NCBI RefSeq assembly: GCF_022179085.1
Contig: NZ_BPQE01000031.1
Location: forward strand, 1 to 64,000
Reading direction: 5' to 3'
DNA from: Methylobacterium aerolatum
GTDB lineage: Bacteria; Pseudomonadota; Alphaproteobacteria; Rhizobiales; Beijerinckiaceae
Length of the DNA stretch: 64,000 bases
The notes below the pieces were generated by a model. That model saw nothing but the letters and a program-made list of their open reading frames with translations. It was not told the origin of the DNA and searched no databases. How positions within the stretch are numbered: the stretch's first letter is position 1; each line of letters begins with the position of its first letter. The position numbers were made by a program, and so were the translations under genes. Below are positions 45,739-53,731 of the stretch, piece by piece.

Positions 45739-46320
45739 ATGCTTCGCCGGCTCTATGCCTGGATCCTCGCGCTGAGCGATCGGCCGGCCGCACCCTACGC
45801 GCTCGGCGCCGTCGCCTTCGCGGAAAGCTCGTTCTTCCCCCTCCCGCCGGATGCCATGATGGTGCCGATGGCGGTGAGCCGCCCGGACCGGGTCTGGCTC
45901 TTCGCCGCCATCGCAACGCTCTGCTCGGTGCTCGGCGGCCTCGTGGGCTACGCCATCGGGGCGCTGCTGTTCGACTCGATCGGGCAGTGGCTGATCGCCC
46001 TGTACGGGCTCCAGAACTCGTCCGAGGCCTTCCAGCGCTCCTACGCCGAGTACGGCCACTGGGTGATCCTCCTGAAGGGGCTGACGCCGATCCCCTACAA
46101 GCTCGTGACCATCACCTCCGGGTTCGCCCACTACAGCCTGTTCTGGTTCACGGTCCTGTCGGTGGTGACGCGCGGCGCGCGCTTCTTCCTCCTGGCCGCC
46201 CTGCTCAACCGCTACGGCGTGCAGATCCGCGGCGTGCTGGACCGGCACCTGAACGTCGTCGCCGCGATCTCCGTGGCGGTGATCGTCCTCGGCTTCGTGC
46301 TCTTCAAGGTGATCCTGTGA
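45739..46320 (+). CDS. YqaA-family membrane protein (VTT/DedA-like)
   Basis: A 193-residue inner-membrane protein of the VTT (SNARE-associated/DedA-like) superfamily with about four to five hydrophobic segments. Motifs are FAESSFFPLPPDAMMVPMAV, a GGLVGYAIGALLFDSIGQW segment, WVILLKGLTPIPYKLVTITSGF and RGARFFLLAALLNRYG. Relatives are thought to flip or move lipids across the membrane, here by inference. The ATG at 45739 is preferred over one 42 bp upstream. Its stop overlaps the dsbB GTG start by 4 bp. Confidence 0.9.
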   Translation: MLRRLYAWILALSDRPAAPYALGAVAFAESSFFPLPPDAMMVPMAVSRPDRVWLFAAIATLCSVLGGLVGYAIGALLFDSIGQWLIALYGLQNSSEAFQRSYAEYGHWVILLKGLTPIPYKLVTITSGFAHYSLFWFTVLSVVTRGARFFLLAALLNRYGVQIRGVLDRHLNVVAAISVAVIVLGFVLFKVIL

Positions 46321-46811
46321 CCGTGGATACGACCGCCGCCCTGCGCCTCAAGACGGCGGGCCTCTGGCTCGCCATCGCCGCCGCCCTCACGGTGGGCGCG
46401 GCCCTCGTCCTGCAATACGTCTACGGCTACGTGCCCTGTAAGCTCTGCCTCACCGAGCGCCTGCCCTACTACGCGGCCGTGCCCCTCGGGCTGATCGCCC
46501 TCGTCGCCCCCGCCTGGGCCGCGCGCCTCGCCCTCGGGCTCGCCGCCCTCGCCCTGCTCTACGGCGCTGGGGTCGGCGTCTACCACGCGGGCGCCGAGTG
46601 GGGCTTCTGGCCGGGGCCGACCGATTGCGGCGGCGGCGCGGGCGCCAACCCGGCGGCGATGGGCGACTTCCTCAACAGCCTCCAGGCGACGCGCGTGGTC
46701 GATTGCTCGACGGCGGCCCTGCGGGTCGCCGGGGTGTCGCTCGCCGGCTGGAGCGCCCTGGTCTCGTTCGGGCTCTCCTCCCTCGCCGGCACGGCCGCCC
46801 TGCGGCGGTAG
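46317..46811 (+). CDS. dsbB: Disulfide bond formation protein B
   Basis: A 164-residue inner-membrane oxidase that reoxidises DsbA and passes electrons to quinone. Redox cysteines are C41/C44 in PCKLC and the second pair C104 (PTDCGGG) and C130 (VVDCS). Four hydrophobic segments surround them. The GTG at 46317 overlaps the preceding stop codon. The second pair loop lacks a CxxxxxC spacing of E. coli DsbB but fits the DsbB/DsbI range. It follows the YqaA-like gene, a pair often seen in alphaproteobacteria. Confidence 0.93.
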   Translation: MTVDTTAALRLKTAGLWLAIAAALTVGAALVLQYVYGYVPCKLCLTERLPYYAAVPLGLIALVAPAWAARLALGLAALALLYGAGVGVYHAGAEWGFWPGPTDCGGGAGANPAAMGDFLNSLQATRVVDCSTAALRVAGVSLAGWSALVSFGLSSLAGTAALRR

Positions 46812-46824
46812 GCGCCGGGGCGCC

Positions 46825-47292
46825 TCAGTTCCGGTCGTCGGGCAGGACCGGCAGCGGGGAAACCTCGATGCCCTCCTCGATCAGGGCACGGGCCTCGTCG
46901 AGGCTGGCCTGCCCATGGATCGAGCGGCTCTCGGCCTCGCCGTAATGAATCTTCCGCGCCTCTTCCGGGAAGCGCTCGCCGACATGCTCGGAATGAGCGG
47001 AGAGGTGGGCGTGCAGCGCCTTCACCATCTCGCGGATCTTGCGCTCAGGCTCCGAGACCATGCGGACCGGCGCCTCGGGGGCCGGTGCGTCCGGCACCGG
47101 GACCGGCGTCGTCGTCGGCGCGCGGTCCGTGCGCGCCACCCGGGGCGCCATCACCGCCTTGGCGACCTTGGCGCTGCCGCAGGCGGGGCAGGAGACGAGG
47201 CCGCGCTCGGACTGGTCGTCGTACGAGTCGGAGGAGGGAAACCAGCAATCGAAGCCGTGGCCGGCCTCGCAAACCAGGGTGTACCGGATCAT
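46825..47292 (-). CDS. DUF1178 family protein
   Basis: A 155-residue protein of the DUF1178 family. It starts MIRYTLVCEAGHGFDCWFPSSDSYDDQSERGLVSCPACGSAKVAKAVMAP, in which the CPxCGS pair and upstream cysteines look like a zinc ribbon. A Pro-rich linker is followed by MVKALHAHLSAHSEHVGERFPEEARKIHYGEAESRSIHGQA, the family core. It sits 19 bp downstream of the nitrilase-like gene on the same strand (transcription order: cpdR, grxC, nitrilase-like, DUF1178). Function unknown. Confidence 0.9.
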   Translation of the reverse strand: MIRYTLVCEAGHGFDCWFPSSDSYDDQSERGLVSCPACGSAKVAKAVMAPRVARTDRAPTTTPVPVPDAPAPEAPVRMVSEPERKIREMVKALHAHLSAHSEHVGERFPEEARKIHYGEAESRSIHGQASLDEARALIEEGIEVSPLPVLPDDRN

Positions 47293-47311
47293 TCGCGTGT
47301 CGGAGGATGGG

Positions 47312-48151
47312 TCAGGATCGGGCGGCGACGCGCTCGACGGTGAAGGGGCGTGCATTGCGCAGGGCGGGGATCCGCGTCCGCGCATCGGCGACGAGGGAGA
47401 GGTCGATCTCGGCCAGGATCACGCCCGGCTCGGTCCCGCCCTCGGCGAGGATACGGCCCCAGGGATCGACGATGACGGAGTGGCCGAAGGTCTCGCGGCC
47501 GTCCTCGTGCAGGCCGCCCTGCGCCGCGGAGATCATGAACGATCCCGTCTCGATCGCCCGCGCCCGCTGGAGGACGTGCCAGTGCGCCTCCCCGGTCTGC
47601 TTGGTGAAGCAAGCGGGGGCCGTCAGCACCTCCGCCCCCGCTTCGGCCAGCGCCCGGTAGAGGGCCGGGAAGCGGATGTCGTAGCAGATCGACAGGCCGA
47701 GCACGCCGAGCGGCGTCTCGGCGGCCACGGCACAGGCGCCGCCGGCATAGGTCGATGACTCGCGCCAGCTCTCGCCGCTCGGCAGATCCACGTCGAAGAG
47801 GTGGACCTTGTCGTAGGAGGCGGCGATCTCGCCCTGCGGATCGATGAGGTAGGCCCGGTTGGCGACCTTGTCGCCGACGCGGATCGCGAGGGATCCGATC
47901 TGGATGAAGGCCCCGGCCTCCCGCGCCGCCTCCCGCAGGCCCGCCAGGGTGGGGTCCGCCTCCTCGGCGGTGATCGCCTCGAACAGTCGCGTGCGCCCGC
48001 GCTCCACCAGGGAGGTCATCTCGGGCGTTTGGATGAGGCGGGCGCCGCGCGAGGCGGCCTCGCGCACACCCGCCACCGCCGCATCGCGATTGGCGGCGGG
48101 GTCGCGCCCCGACCGCATCTGCACGCAGGCGGCGATGAAAGTCTCAGGCAT
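47312..48151 (-). CDS. Carbon-nitrogen hydrolase (Nit1/omega-amidase-like)
   Basis: A 279-residue enzyme of the nitrilase superfamily. The catalytic triad is visible: E44 (QTPEM), K115 (YDKVHLFD) and C156 (SICYDIRFP). Other motifs are AHWHVLQRARAIET and GHSVIVDPWGRIL. In several species the Nit1 branch hydrolyses deaminated glutathione, a repair reaction, and it commonly lies next to glutaredoxin as here. The gene overlaps grxC by 8 bp, so the two are translationally coupled. Substrate assignment is inference. Confidence 0.92.
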   Translation of the reverse strand: MPETFIAACVQMRSGRDPAANRDAAVAGVREAASRGARLIQTPEMTSLVERGRTRLFEAITAEEADPTLAGLREAAREAGAFIQIGSLAIRVGDKVANRAYLIDPQGEIAASYDKVHLFDVDLPSGESWRESSTYAGGACAVAAETPLGVLGLSICYDIRFPALYRALAEAGAEVLTAPACFTKQTGEAHWHVLQRARAIETGSFMISAAQGGLHEDGRETFGHSVIVDPWGRILAEGGTEPGVILAEIDLSLVADARTRIPALRNARPFTVERVAARS

Positions 48152-48413
48152 CCGCCGAAGCCTTCAGCAGCGGGTCGAGCTTGCCGGCCCGGTCGAGGGC
48201 GTAGAGATCGTCGCAGCCGCCCACATGCGTGGCGCCGACGAAGATCTGCGGCACGCTGGTGCGCCCGCCCGCCTTCTCGGTCATGGACGCCCGCGCGCCC
48301 TGGACGCGCTCGACGTCGATCTCCTGGAAGGCCGCCCCCTTCTGCGTCAGGAGGCTCTTGGCCGCCGCGCAATAGGGGCACCAGGAAGTGGTGTAGATCG
48401 TGACCGGCTGCAT
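48144..48413 (-). CDS. grxC: Glutaredoxin 3
   Basis: An 89-residue dithiol glutaredoxin with CPYC at 12-15 and the conserved TSVPQIFVGATHVGGCDDLYAL segment. The length and active site match the GrxC class, which reduces protein disulfides and ribonucleotide reductase through glutathione. It starts ATG 48413 and overlaps the downstream nitrilase-like gene. A 103-bp gap separates it from cpdR, both leftward. Confidence 0.95.
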   Translation of the reverse strand: MQPVTIYTTSWCPYCAAAKSLLTQKGAAFQEIDVERVQGARASMTEKAGGRTSVPQIFVGATHVGGCDDLYALDRAGKLDPLLKASADA

Positions 48414-48516
48414 GTCGGCTTCGTCCCGCGCGTCCTCGCAGAGGCCATATAGGGGCGTCGCACGATTTGTGCCTGTGTCCGGCGAGCCACGCTCCACCGT
48501 TCGAACGGCCGCCGGA

Positions 48517-48873
48517 TCAGGCGGCCAGCAGCTTCTCCACCTCGTTGACGAGGTCGCGCAGGTGGAAGGGCTTCGACAGAACCTTCGCGTCCTTCGGAGC
48601 CTTCGAATCGGGGTTCAGGGCCACGGCGGCGAAGCCGGTGATGAACATGACCTTGATGTCCGGGTCGAGCTCGGTGGCCCGGCGGGCGAGTTCGATCCCG
48701 TCCATCTCCGGCATCACGATGTCGGTCAGGAGCAGTTCGAAGGGCTCTTCCCTGAGGCGGTTGTACGCCGAGAGGCCGTTGTCGAACGAGAGGACGTCGT
48801 AGCCCGCGTTCTGCAGCGCCTTGGCAAGGAACCGGCGCATATCGTTGTCGTCTTCCGCCAGCAGAATTTTCAT
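48517..48873 (-). CDS. cpdR: Response regulator CpdR
   Basis: A 118-residue single-domain receiver. The acidic pocket is EDD at 7-9, the phospho-acceptor D51 lies in LLLTDIVMPEMDG, and the signalling lysine is in the diagnostic C-terminal SKPFHLRDLVNEVEKLLAA. It closely matches CpdR of Rhizobiales, which in its unphosphorylated state directs the ClpXP protease to cell-cycle substrates through the CckA-ChpT relay. CckA and ChpT are not in this window. No output domain is present. Confidence 0.95.
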   Translation of the reverse strand: MKILLAEDDNDMRRFLAKALQNAGYDVLSFDNGLSAYNRLREEPFELLLTDIVMPEMDGIELARRATELDPDIKVMFITGFAAVALNPDSKAPKDAKVLSKPFHLRDLVNEVEKLLAA

Positions 48874-49086
48874 CGGACGGTTCCGAACCCTCGAATGGTA
48901 GCGTTGATCCCACAAAGGGACGACTTGGTAAATAACGGGTAACCAAAGGCGGCCCGCTCTTCGGTAACGCGCCTTTCCGACGGAGACGCGCGAAACGCGG
49001 GAGGCACAGTGGACAGAGGCGGGTGAGCGCCCCAGACTGTGTGAGAGCCGGAATACGCAAATCCGACCGGAGCGTCCACGCCGCCG

Positions 49087-49998
49087 ATGGCCACTTCCGA
49101 CATGGAATCGTCCGATCCCGCGGGTCCCGCCGCCCTGTTCGCGCCACCCTTCGCCGTGGACGAGCCGGCGGCGCAGACCTTGCCCTACGTGTTCAATACC
49201 GGCCATTCCGGCGCCGTCTACCCCGCGAGCTTCCTCGCCGCCTCCCGTCTCGACTCTCTGAGCCTGCGCCGGTCGGAGGACGCCTATGTCGACAGGCTGT
49301 TCGCCCCCGTCGTCGCGCTCGGCGCGCCCCTGCTGCGGGCGAATTTCCCCCGGGCCTACCTCGACGTGAACCGCGAGCCCTTCGAGCTCGATCCGCGCAT
49401 GTTCGACGGGCGCCTGCCGCCCTACGCCAACACCCGCTCCATGCGCGTCGCCGGCGGTCTCGGCACCGTCCCGCGCGTGGTGGCGGACGGGCAGGAGATC
49501 TATCCCGGCCGGATCGCCGCCGCCGAGGCGGTGGCGCGGATCGAGGACCTGTACAAGCCCTATCACCGCGCCCTGCGCGCCCTGATCCAGCGCACCGCGC
49601 GCACCTTCGGGCACTGCTTCCTGATCGATTGCCACTCCATGCCCTCGACCAGCCTCGGCCGGGACGAGCCCAAGGCGGACGTCGTGCTCGGCGACCGCTA
49701 TGGCACCGCCTGCGCGCCGGAACTCATCGACGCCTTCGAGACGCAGTTCCGGGAGAAAGGCTTTCGCGTGGTGCGCAACAAGCCCTATGCCGGCGGCTTC
49801 ATTACCGAGCATTACGGCGAGCCGAATCTCGGTCGCCACGCCCTGCAGATCGAACTGAACCGCGCGCTCTACATGAATGAGACGAGCCTGGCCCTTACGG
49901 CAGACGCCGGCGATCTCGTGGTCGCGCTACGGTCGATCATCGTCGCGGTCGCGGAGGAGACGACCGGCATGCAGCCGCTCCGGATGGCCGCCGAATAG
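49087..49998 (+). CDS. N-formylglutamate amidohydrolase family protein, paralogue 2
   Basis: A 303-residue FGase-family enzyme. The metal-site segment reads FNTGHSGAVYPASFL, followed by ANFPRAYLDVNREPFELDP, FLIDCHSMPS, and GGFITEHYGEPNLGRHALQIELNRALYMNE. It is distinct from the family member at 1608 (261 residues) and longer. Two such paralogues in one 64-kb window suggest different N-acyl amino-acid substrates. It is divergent from cpdR (213-bp gap). Confidence 0.88.
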   Translation: MATSDMESSDPAGPAALFAPPFAVDEPAAQTLPYVFNTGHSGAVYPASFLAASRLDSLSLRRSEDAYVDRLFAPVVALGAPLLRANFPRAYLDVNREPFELDPRMFDGRLPPYANTRSMRVAGGLGTVPRVVADGQEIYPGRIAAAEAVARIEDLYKPYHRALRALIQRTARTFGHCFLIDCHSMPSTSLGRDEPKADVVLGDRYGTACAPELIDAFETQFREKGFRVVRNKPYAGGFITEHYGEPNLGRHALQIELNRALYMNETSLALTADAGDLVVALRSIIVAVAEETTGMQPLRMAAE

Positions 49999-50049
49999 GG
50001 CGCAGCCCTGGCCCCGACGCCCGGCTTGCGAAAAAGACACGTCGCCAAG

Positions 50050-50077
50050 AAAAAAGGCCACTCCCGAAGGAGCGGCC
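50050..50077 (-). terminator. Rho-independent terminator of a small RNA
   Basis: On the minus strand the 9-bp stem (GGCCGCTCC/GGAGTGGCC, one G-T pair) with loop TTCG is followed by TTTTTT. It is the strongest terminator in this stretch and lies 174 bp downstream of galU, too far to be an ordinary galU terminator, and ends the small RNA candidate. Confidence 0.85.
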
Positions 50078-50140
50078 CGAAGTCTAGGGAGGAAACGCCC
50101 AAGAAGGGCAACAGGACCGCGACGCCATCGCGTTCCTGCA
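50050..50140 (-). ncRNA. Candidate trans-acting small RNA with anti-Shine-Dalgarno motif
   Basis: Reading leftward from about 50140, the sequence folds into a large hairpin (5+5 bp around a mismatch; CAGGA/TCCTG and CGCGA/TCGCG, 50112-50138), a small GCCC/GGGC hairpin (50097-50109), a single-stranded GTTTCCTCCCTAGACTTCG, and the terminator hairpin at 50056-50077. The single-stranded CCTCC-type stretch is complementary to ribosome-binding sites. Upstream boxes TTGCGT (50169-50174) and TATTTT (50147-50152) with 16-bp spacing could be a promoter. Its three-hairpin, anti-SD layout resembles alphaproteobacterial regulatory RNAs such as NfeR1/ar14-type; identity is not claimed. Confidence 0.6.
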
Positions 50141-50142
50141 AT

Positions 50143-50174
50143 GCACAAAATAAAGTGCGCCGCACAAAACGCAA
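50143..50174 (-). promoter_or_regulatory. Candidate promoter/operator of the small RNA
   Basis: A -35-like TTGCGT (minus strand, 50169-50174) and -10-like TATTTT (50147-50152) are 16 bp apart. Direct repeats GCACAAAA at 50143 and 50162 (plus strand, 19 bp apart) and a GCAC-N8-GTGC dyad overlap the -10 region, suggesting regulated transcription. Confidence 0.45.
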
Positions 50175-50251
50175 GGGCGAAACCGCGGGTCGAGGCCGCT
50201 TCCGGCGCATACCTCCTACAAATACCGTGCAGGCCACGCAGCCAGCGGGCG

Positions 50252-51118
50252 TCAGTGGCCCTCCAGCAGCTTCGCGATTTCTGCTTTCAACGGACCGGCG
50301 AGGTCCGGGCGGTCGAGGGCGTAGGCGACGTTGGCGGTGAGGAAGCCGAGCTTCGAGCCGGTGTCGTAGGTGCGGCCCTCGTACTTCATGCCGAAGAAGG
50401 CCTGCTCGCCCATCAGGTCGATCATCGCGTCGGTGAGCTGGATCTCGCCGCCCGCGCCCTTCTTGCCGTGCTCGAGGATGCCGAAGATCTCGGGCTGAAG
50501 GATGTAGCGGCCGGAGATGATGAAGTTCGACGGGGCGGTGCCCTGCTTCGGCTTCTCGACCATGCCGGTGATCTCGAAGGTCTGGCCAAAGGTCTCGCCG
50601 ACGCTGACGATGCCGTACTGGTGGGTCTCCTCGGGGGCGACCTCCTCGACGGCGATCACGTTGCCGCCGTGGCGCTCGTAGGCCGAGAGCATCTGGCCCA
50701 TGCAGCCGCGGCTCAGCATGTCGGGCAGGAGCACGGCGAAGGGCTCGTCCCCGACGATCTCGCGGGCGCACCACACGGCGTGGCCGAGGCCGAGCGGCGC
50801 CTGCTGCCGGGTGAAGCTGGTCTGCCCGGCCTGCGGAAGATCCTTCTTCAGGTCGTCGAAGGCCGCCTGCTTTCCGCGTTCGACCAGGGTGCGATCCAAC
50901 TCGAAGTTGATGTCGAAATGGTCCTCGATGACGGCCTTGCCGCGGCCGGTCACGAAGATGAAATGCTCGATCCCGGCTTCGCGGGCTTCATCGACCACAT
51001 GCTGGACGACCGGGCGATCGACCACGGTCAGCATTTCCTTCGGCACGGCCTTCGTCGCCGGAAGAAAGCGGGTGCCGAGGCCCGCAACGGGGAGGACTGC
51101 CTTGCGGATCGGTTTCAT
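50252..51118 (-). CDS. galU: UTP-glucose-1-phosphate uridylyltransferase
   Basis: A 288-residue enzyme that makes UDP-glucose for polysaccharide and lipopolysaccharide synthesis. It starts [30 protein letters not shown], with [48 protein letters not shown] and the C-terminal [23 protein letters not shown]. The ATG at 51118 matches the family. It is divergent from galE (170-bp gap), which uses its product. Confidence 0.95.
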   Translation of the reverse strand: MKPIRKAVLPVAGLGTRFLPATKAVPKEMLTVVDRPVVQHVVDEAREAGIEHFIFVTGRGKAVIEDHFDINFELDRTLVERGKQAAFDDLKKDLPQAGQTSFTRQQAPLGLGHAVWCAREIVGDEPFAVLLPDMLSRGCMGQMLSAYERHGGNVIAVEEVAPEETHQYGIVSVGETFGQTFEITGMVEKPKQGTAPSNFIISGRYILQPEIFGILEHGKKGAGGEIQLTDAMIDLMGEQAFFGMKYEGRTYDTGSKLGFLTANVAYALDRPDLAGPLKAEIAKLLEGH

Positions 51119-51288
51119 CGTGCCGGAGCCTTGAAGCAACAGGAGTTGAGGACAGAACCATGCGATGAGACAGAGCGGAGCGTCTACCGCAAGGTGCAAT
51201 TCACGTTACTGACAGGCCGTTCGTAGCAAAACACCCGTCTGGCGCATTCAGCTCAGTGACGTCCGAATTCGGAAAAGAGAGGGGCACA

Positions 51289-52281
51289 ATGGCGGTTCTG
51301 GTGACAGGCGGAGCTGGCTATATCGGCAGCCACATGGTGTTGGCACTCCTCGACGCGGGGGCCGAGGACGTCGTCGTCCTGGACGATTTGTCGACCGGCT
51401 TCGATTGGGCCGTCCCCGAGGGCGTGAAGCTCGTCGTCGGCGACGTGGCCGACCAGGATCTCGTCGCCCGCGTAGTGCGCGAGAACCGGATCGACGCGCT
51501 GGCCCACTTCGCGGCCAAGATCGTGGTGCCGGAATCGGTCTCCGACCCCCTCGGCTACTACCTCGCCAACACCGTGAAGACCCGCGCCCTCATCGAGGCC
51601 GCCGTTGGGGCGGGCGTGCGGCACGTGATCTTCTCCTCCACCGCCGCGGTCTACGGCGAGCCGGAGGTCGTGCCGGTCACCGAGACCGTGCCGTTGAACC
51701 CGATTAATCCCTACGGCCGCTCCAAGCTGATGAGCGAATGGATGATCGGCGACGCCGCTGGCCCCCTCGGCTTCTCCTACGTCATCCTGCGCTACTTCAA
51801 CGTCGCCGGGGCCGATCCCAAGGGCCGCTCCGGCCAATCGAGCCCCAACGCCACGCACCTCATCAAGGTCGCGACCCAGGCGGCCCTCGGCAAGCGCGAG
51901 CGTCTCGACGTGTTCGGCACGGACTATCCGACGCCGGACGGCTCCTGTCTTCGGGACTACATCCAGGTCTCGGACCTCGCCGAGGCCCACCGCCTCGCCC
52001 TCGACCACCTGCGCGACGGCGGCGACAGCCTGATCCTGAATTGCGGCTACGGGCAGGGATATTCGGTCCTCGAGGTGGCCGAGGTCGTCAAGCGCGTCTC
52101 AGGTGTCGATTTCGAGGTGCGGATCGGGCCGCGCCGCCCCGGCGATCCGGCCCGCATCGTCGCCGCCGCCGACAAGATCCGCGACCGCCTCGGCTGGGCC
52201 CCGAAATTCGACGATCTGGACACGATCGTCACCCAGGCGCTGGCCTGGGAGGATCACCTCGCCAAGCGCAACCGCGTTTGA
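51289..52281 (+). CDS. galE: UDP-glucose 4-epimerase
   Basis: A 330-residue short-chain dehydrogenase-type enzyme interconverting UDP-glucose and UDP-galactose. The NAD motif GGAGYIGSH (5-13), FSSTAAVYGEP with the catalytic Ser, YGRSKLMSE (YxxxK), the FNVAGADPKGRSGQ and GSCLRDYIQVSDLAEAH segments are present. A strong ribosome-binding site (aagagaggggc) precedes the ATG at 51289. It complements galU in supplying nucleotide sugars for envelope polysaccharides. Confidence 0.95.
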   Translation: MAVLVTGGAGYIGSHMVLALLDAGAEDVVVLDDLSTGFDWAVPEGVKLVVGDVADQDLVARVVRENRIDALAHFAAKIVVPESVSDPLGYYLANTVKTRALIEAAVGAGVRHVIFSSTAAVYGEPEVVPVTETVPLNPINPYGRSKLMSEWMIGDAAGPLGFSYVILRYFNVAGADPKGRSGQSSPNATHLIKVATQAALGKRERLDVFGTDYPTPDGSCLRDYIQVSDLAEAHRLALDHLRDGGDSLILNCGYGQGYSVLEVAEVVKRVSGVDFEVRIGPRRPGDPARIVAAADKIRDRLGWAPKFDDLDTIVTQALAWEDHLAKRNRV

Positions 52282-52287
52282 TACGCC

Positions 52288-52322
52288 CCCGCCCCGTCCG
52301 CGCGTAGCCGGACCGGGGCGGG
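52288..52322 (+). terminator. GC-rich hairpin after galE
   Basis: CCCGCCCCGTCCG pairs with CGGACCGGGGCGGG across an 8-nt loop with one bulged base, 6 bp after the galE stop. No T-run follows, so it could be a stability hairpin or a Rho-type end. Confidence 0.5.
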
Positions 52323-52366
52323 AACCGGTTGCCGACGCGGGCACGTTGCGCGAGGGACGGATCGAG

Positions 52367-53623
52367 ATGAGCGAACCCGTTGCCCCGGCCGGGGTGGCCA
52401 TCCTCGCGGCCCTGCTCGTCGGCCCCGTCCTCGCCGTCCCCGCATCCTCGGCCCCCGCCGCGAAGGCGGGGGCCGGCAGGCCAAGTCCGGCCAAGCCCGA
52501 TCCCGCGATGGCCGGGTTCGTCGCGGGCCTGCGGGCCGACGCAGCGGCGCGGGGCGTGAGCGAGGCCACCTTCGACGCCGCCTTCCGCGACGTGACGGCC
52601 TCCGATCCCGCGGTGCTCGCGCGCATCCGGCGACAGGGGGAGTTCAGCCGGCCGGTCTGGGAGTACCTCGTCGGCGCCGTGACGCCCGCGCGGCTCACGC
52701 GGGGGCGGGCCCGCGCCTCCGCCCTGGCGCAGACCCTCGCCGGCATCGAGCGGCGCTACGGCGTGCCCGCCTCCGTCGTGCTGGCGATCTGGGGCATCGA
52801 ATCGGATTTCGGCGCCAGCGCCGGATCGATCCCGACGATCCGCGCCCTCTCCACCCTCGCCCTCGCCCGCCATCGCGGCGACCTTTTCCGGGGCGAACTC
52901 CTCGATGCCCTGGCCATCCTTCAGCGCGGCGACATCACGCCCCGCGCGATGAGCGGAAGCTGGGCCGGGGCGATGGGGCAGGTGCAGTTCCTGCCCTCCA
53001 CCTACCTCGCCCACGCCGTCGATTTCGACGGCGACGGGCACCGCGACATCTGGGGCAGCGAAGCCGATTCGCTGGCCTCCATCGCGGCCTATCTCAAGGA
53101 TCTCGGCTGGGACCCCACCGTGTCGTGGGGCTACGAGGTGACCCTCCCCCAGGGTTTCGACCTCTCGGCCTACGAGGGCGACCTTGCCGGCTTCGCCGCG
53201 CGCGGCGTGCGCCGCACCGACGGCAAGGCCCTGCCCGCCGCCTCCGGGACGGGCGGACGGGCGAGCCTGTACCTGCCAGGCGGGCTCGGCGGGCCGGTCT
53301 TCCTGATCACCGGCAACTTCGAGGTGATCCGGGGCTACAACACCTCGGATTCCTACGCCCTCGCGGTGGGGCACCTCGCCGACAGGCTCGCCGGCGGCCC
53401 ACCGCTGGCCGCACCGTGGCCGGTGGGCGCGGCGCACCTCGACGGAGACGGGATCAAGGCCTTGCAGCAGGGCTTGGCGCGGGCAGGCTTCTACCGCGGC
53501 GACGCGGACGGCCGGGCGGGACCGAAGCTCCGCGAGGCCGTCCGGCGCTACCAGATCGACGCGGGCCTGCCCGCCGACGGCTACGCCAGCCCGGCGCTGC
53601 TGAGCCACATCGGCTCCCGTTGA
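52367..53623 (+). CDS. Lytic murein transglycosylase (MltB-like) with peptidoglycan-binding domain
   Basis: A 418-residue exported enzyme that cleaves peptidoglycan glycan strands. A signal peptide (PAGVAILAALLVGPVLA) is followed by the MltB/SLT domain with catalytic E145 in IWGIESDFG, TIRALSTLALARHR, and AMGQVQFLPSTYLAHAVDFDGDGHRDIWGS. A C-terminal PG_binding_1 domain (about 355-418; GIKALQQGLARAGFYRGDADGRAGP...) is present. The ATG at 52367 follows a gagatg context. It is 85 bp downstream of galE, possibly cotranscribed. Confidence 0.93.
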   Translation: MSEPVAPAGVAILAALLVGPVLAVPASSAPAAKAGAGRPSPAKPDPAMAGFVAGLRADAAARGVSEATFDAAFRDVTASDPAVLARIRRQGEFSRPVWEYLVGAVTPARLTRGRARASALAQTLAGIERRYGVPASVVLAIWGIESDFGASAGSIPTIRALSTLALARHRGDLFRGELLDALAILQRGDITPRAMSGSWAGAMGQVQFLPSTYLAHAVDFDGDGHRDIWGSEADSLASIAAYLKDLGWDPTVSWGYEVTLPQGFDLSAYEGDLAGFAARGVRRTDGKALPAASGTGGRASLYLPGGLGGPVFLITGNFEVIRGYNTSDSYALAVGHLADRLAGGPPLAAPWPVGAAHLDGDGIKALQQGLARAGFYRGDADGRAGPKLREAVRRYQIDAGLPADGYASPALLSHIGSR

Positions 53624-53731
53624 GCGGGATGGCAAACCGCTTTGGACGTCGCCCGGCCCTTCGACTATCCTAGACTCTTGCCCGACGCCGTCGAACGGGG
53701 TCGGGCGGCCGGTATCCGAAGGCGTGAGCGC

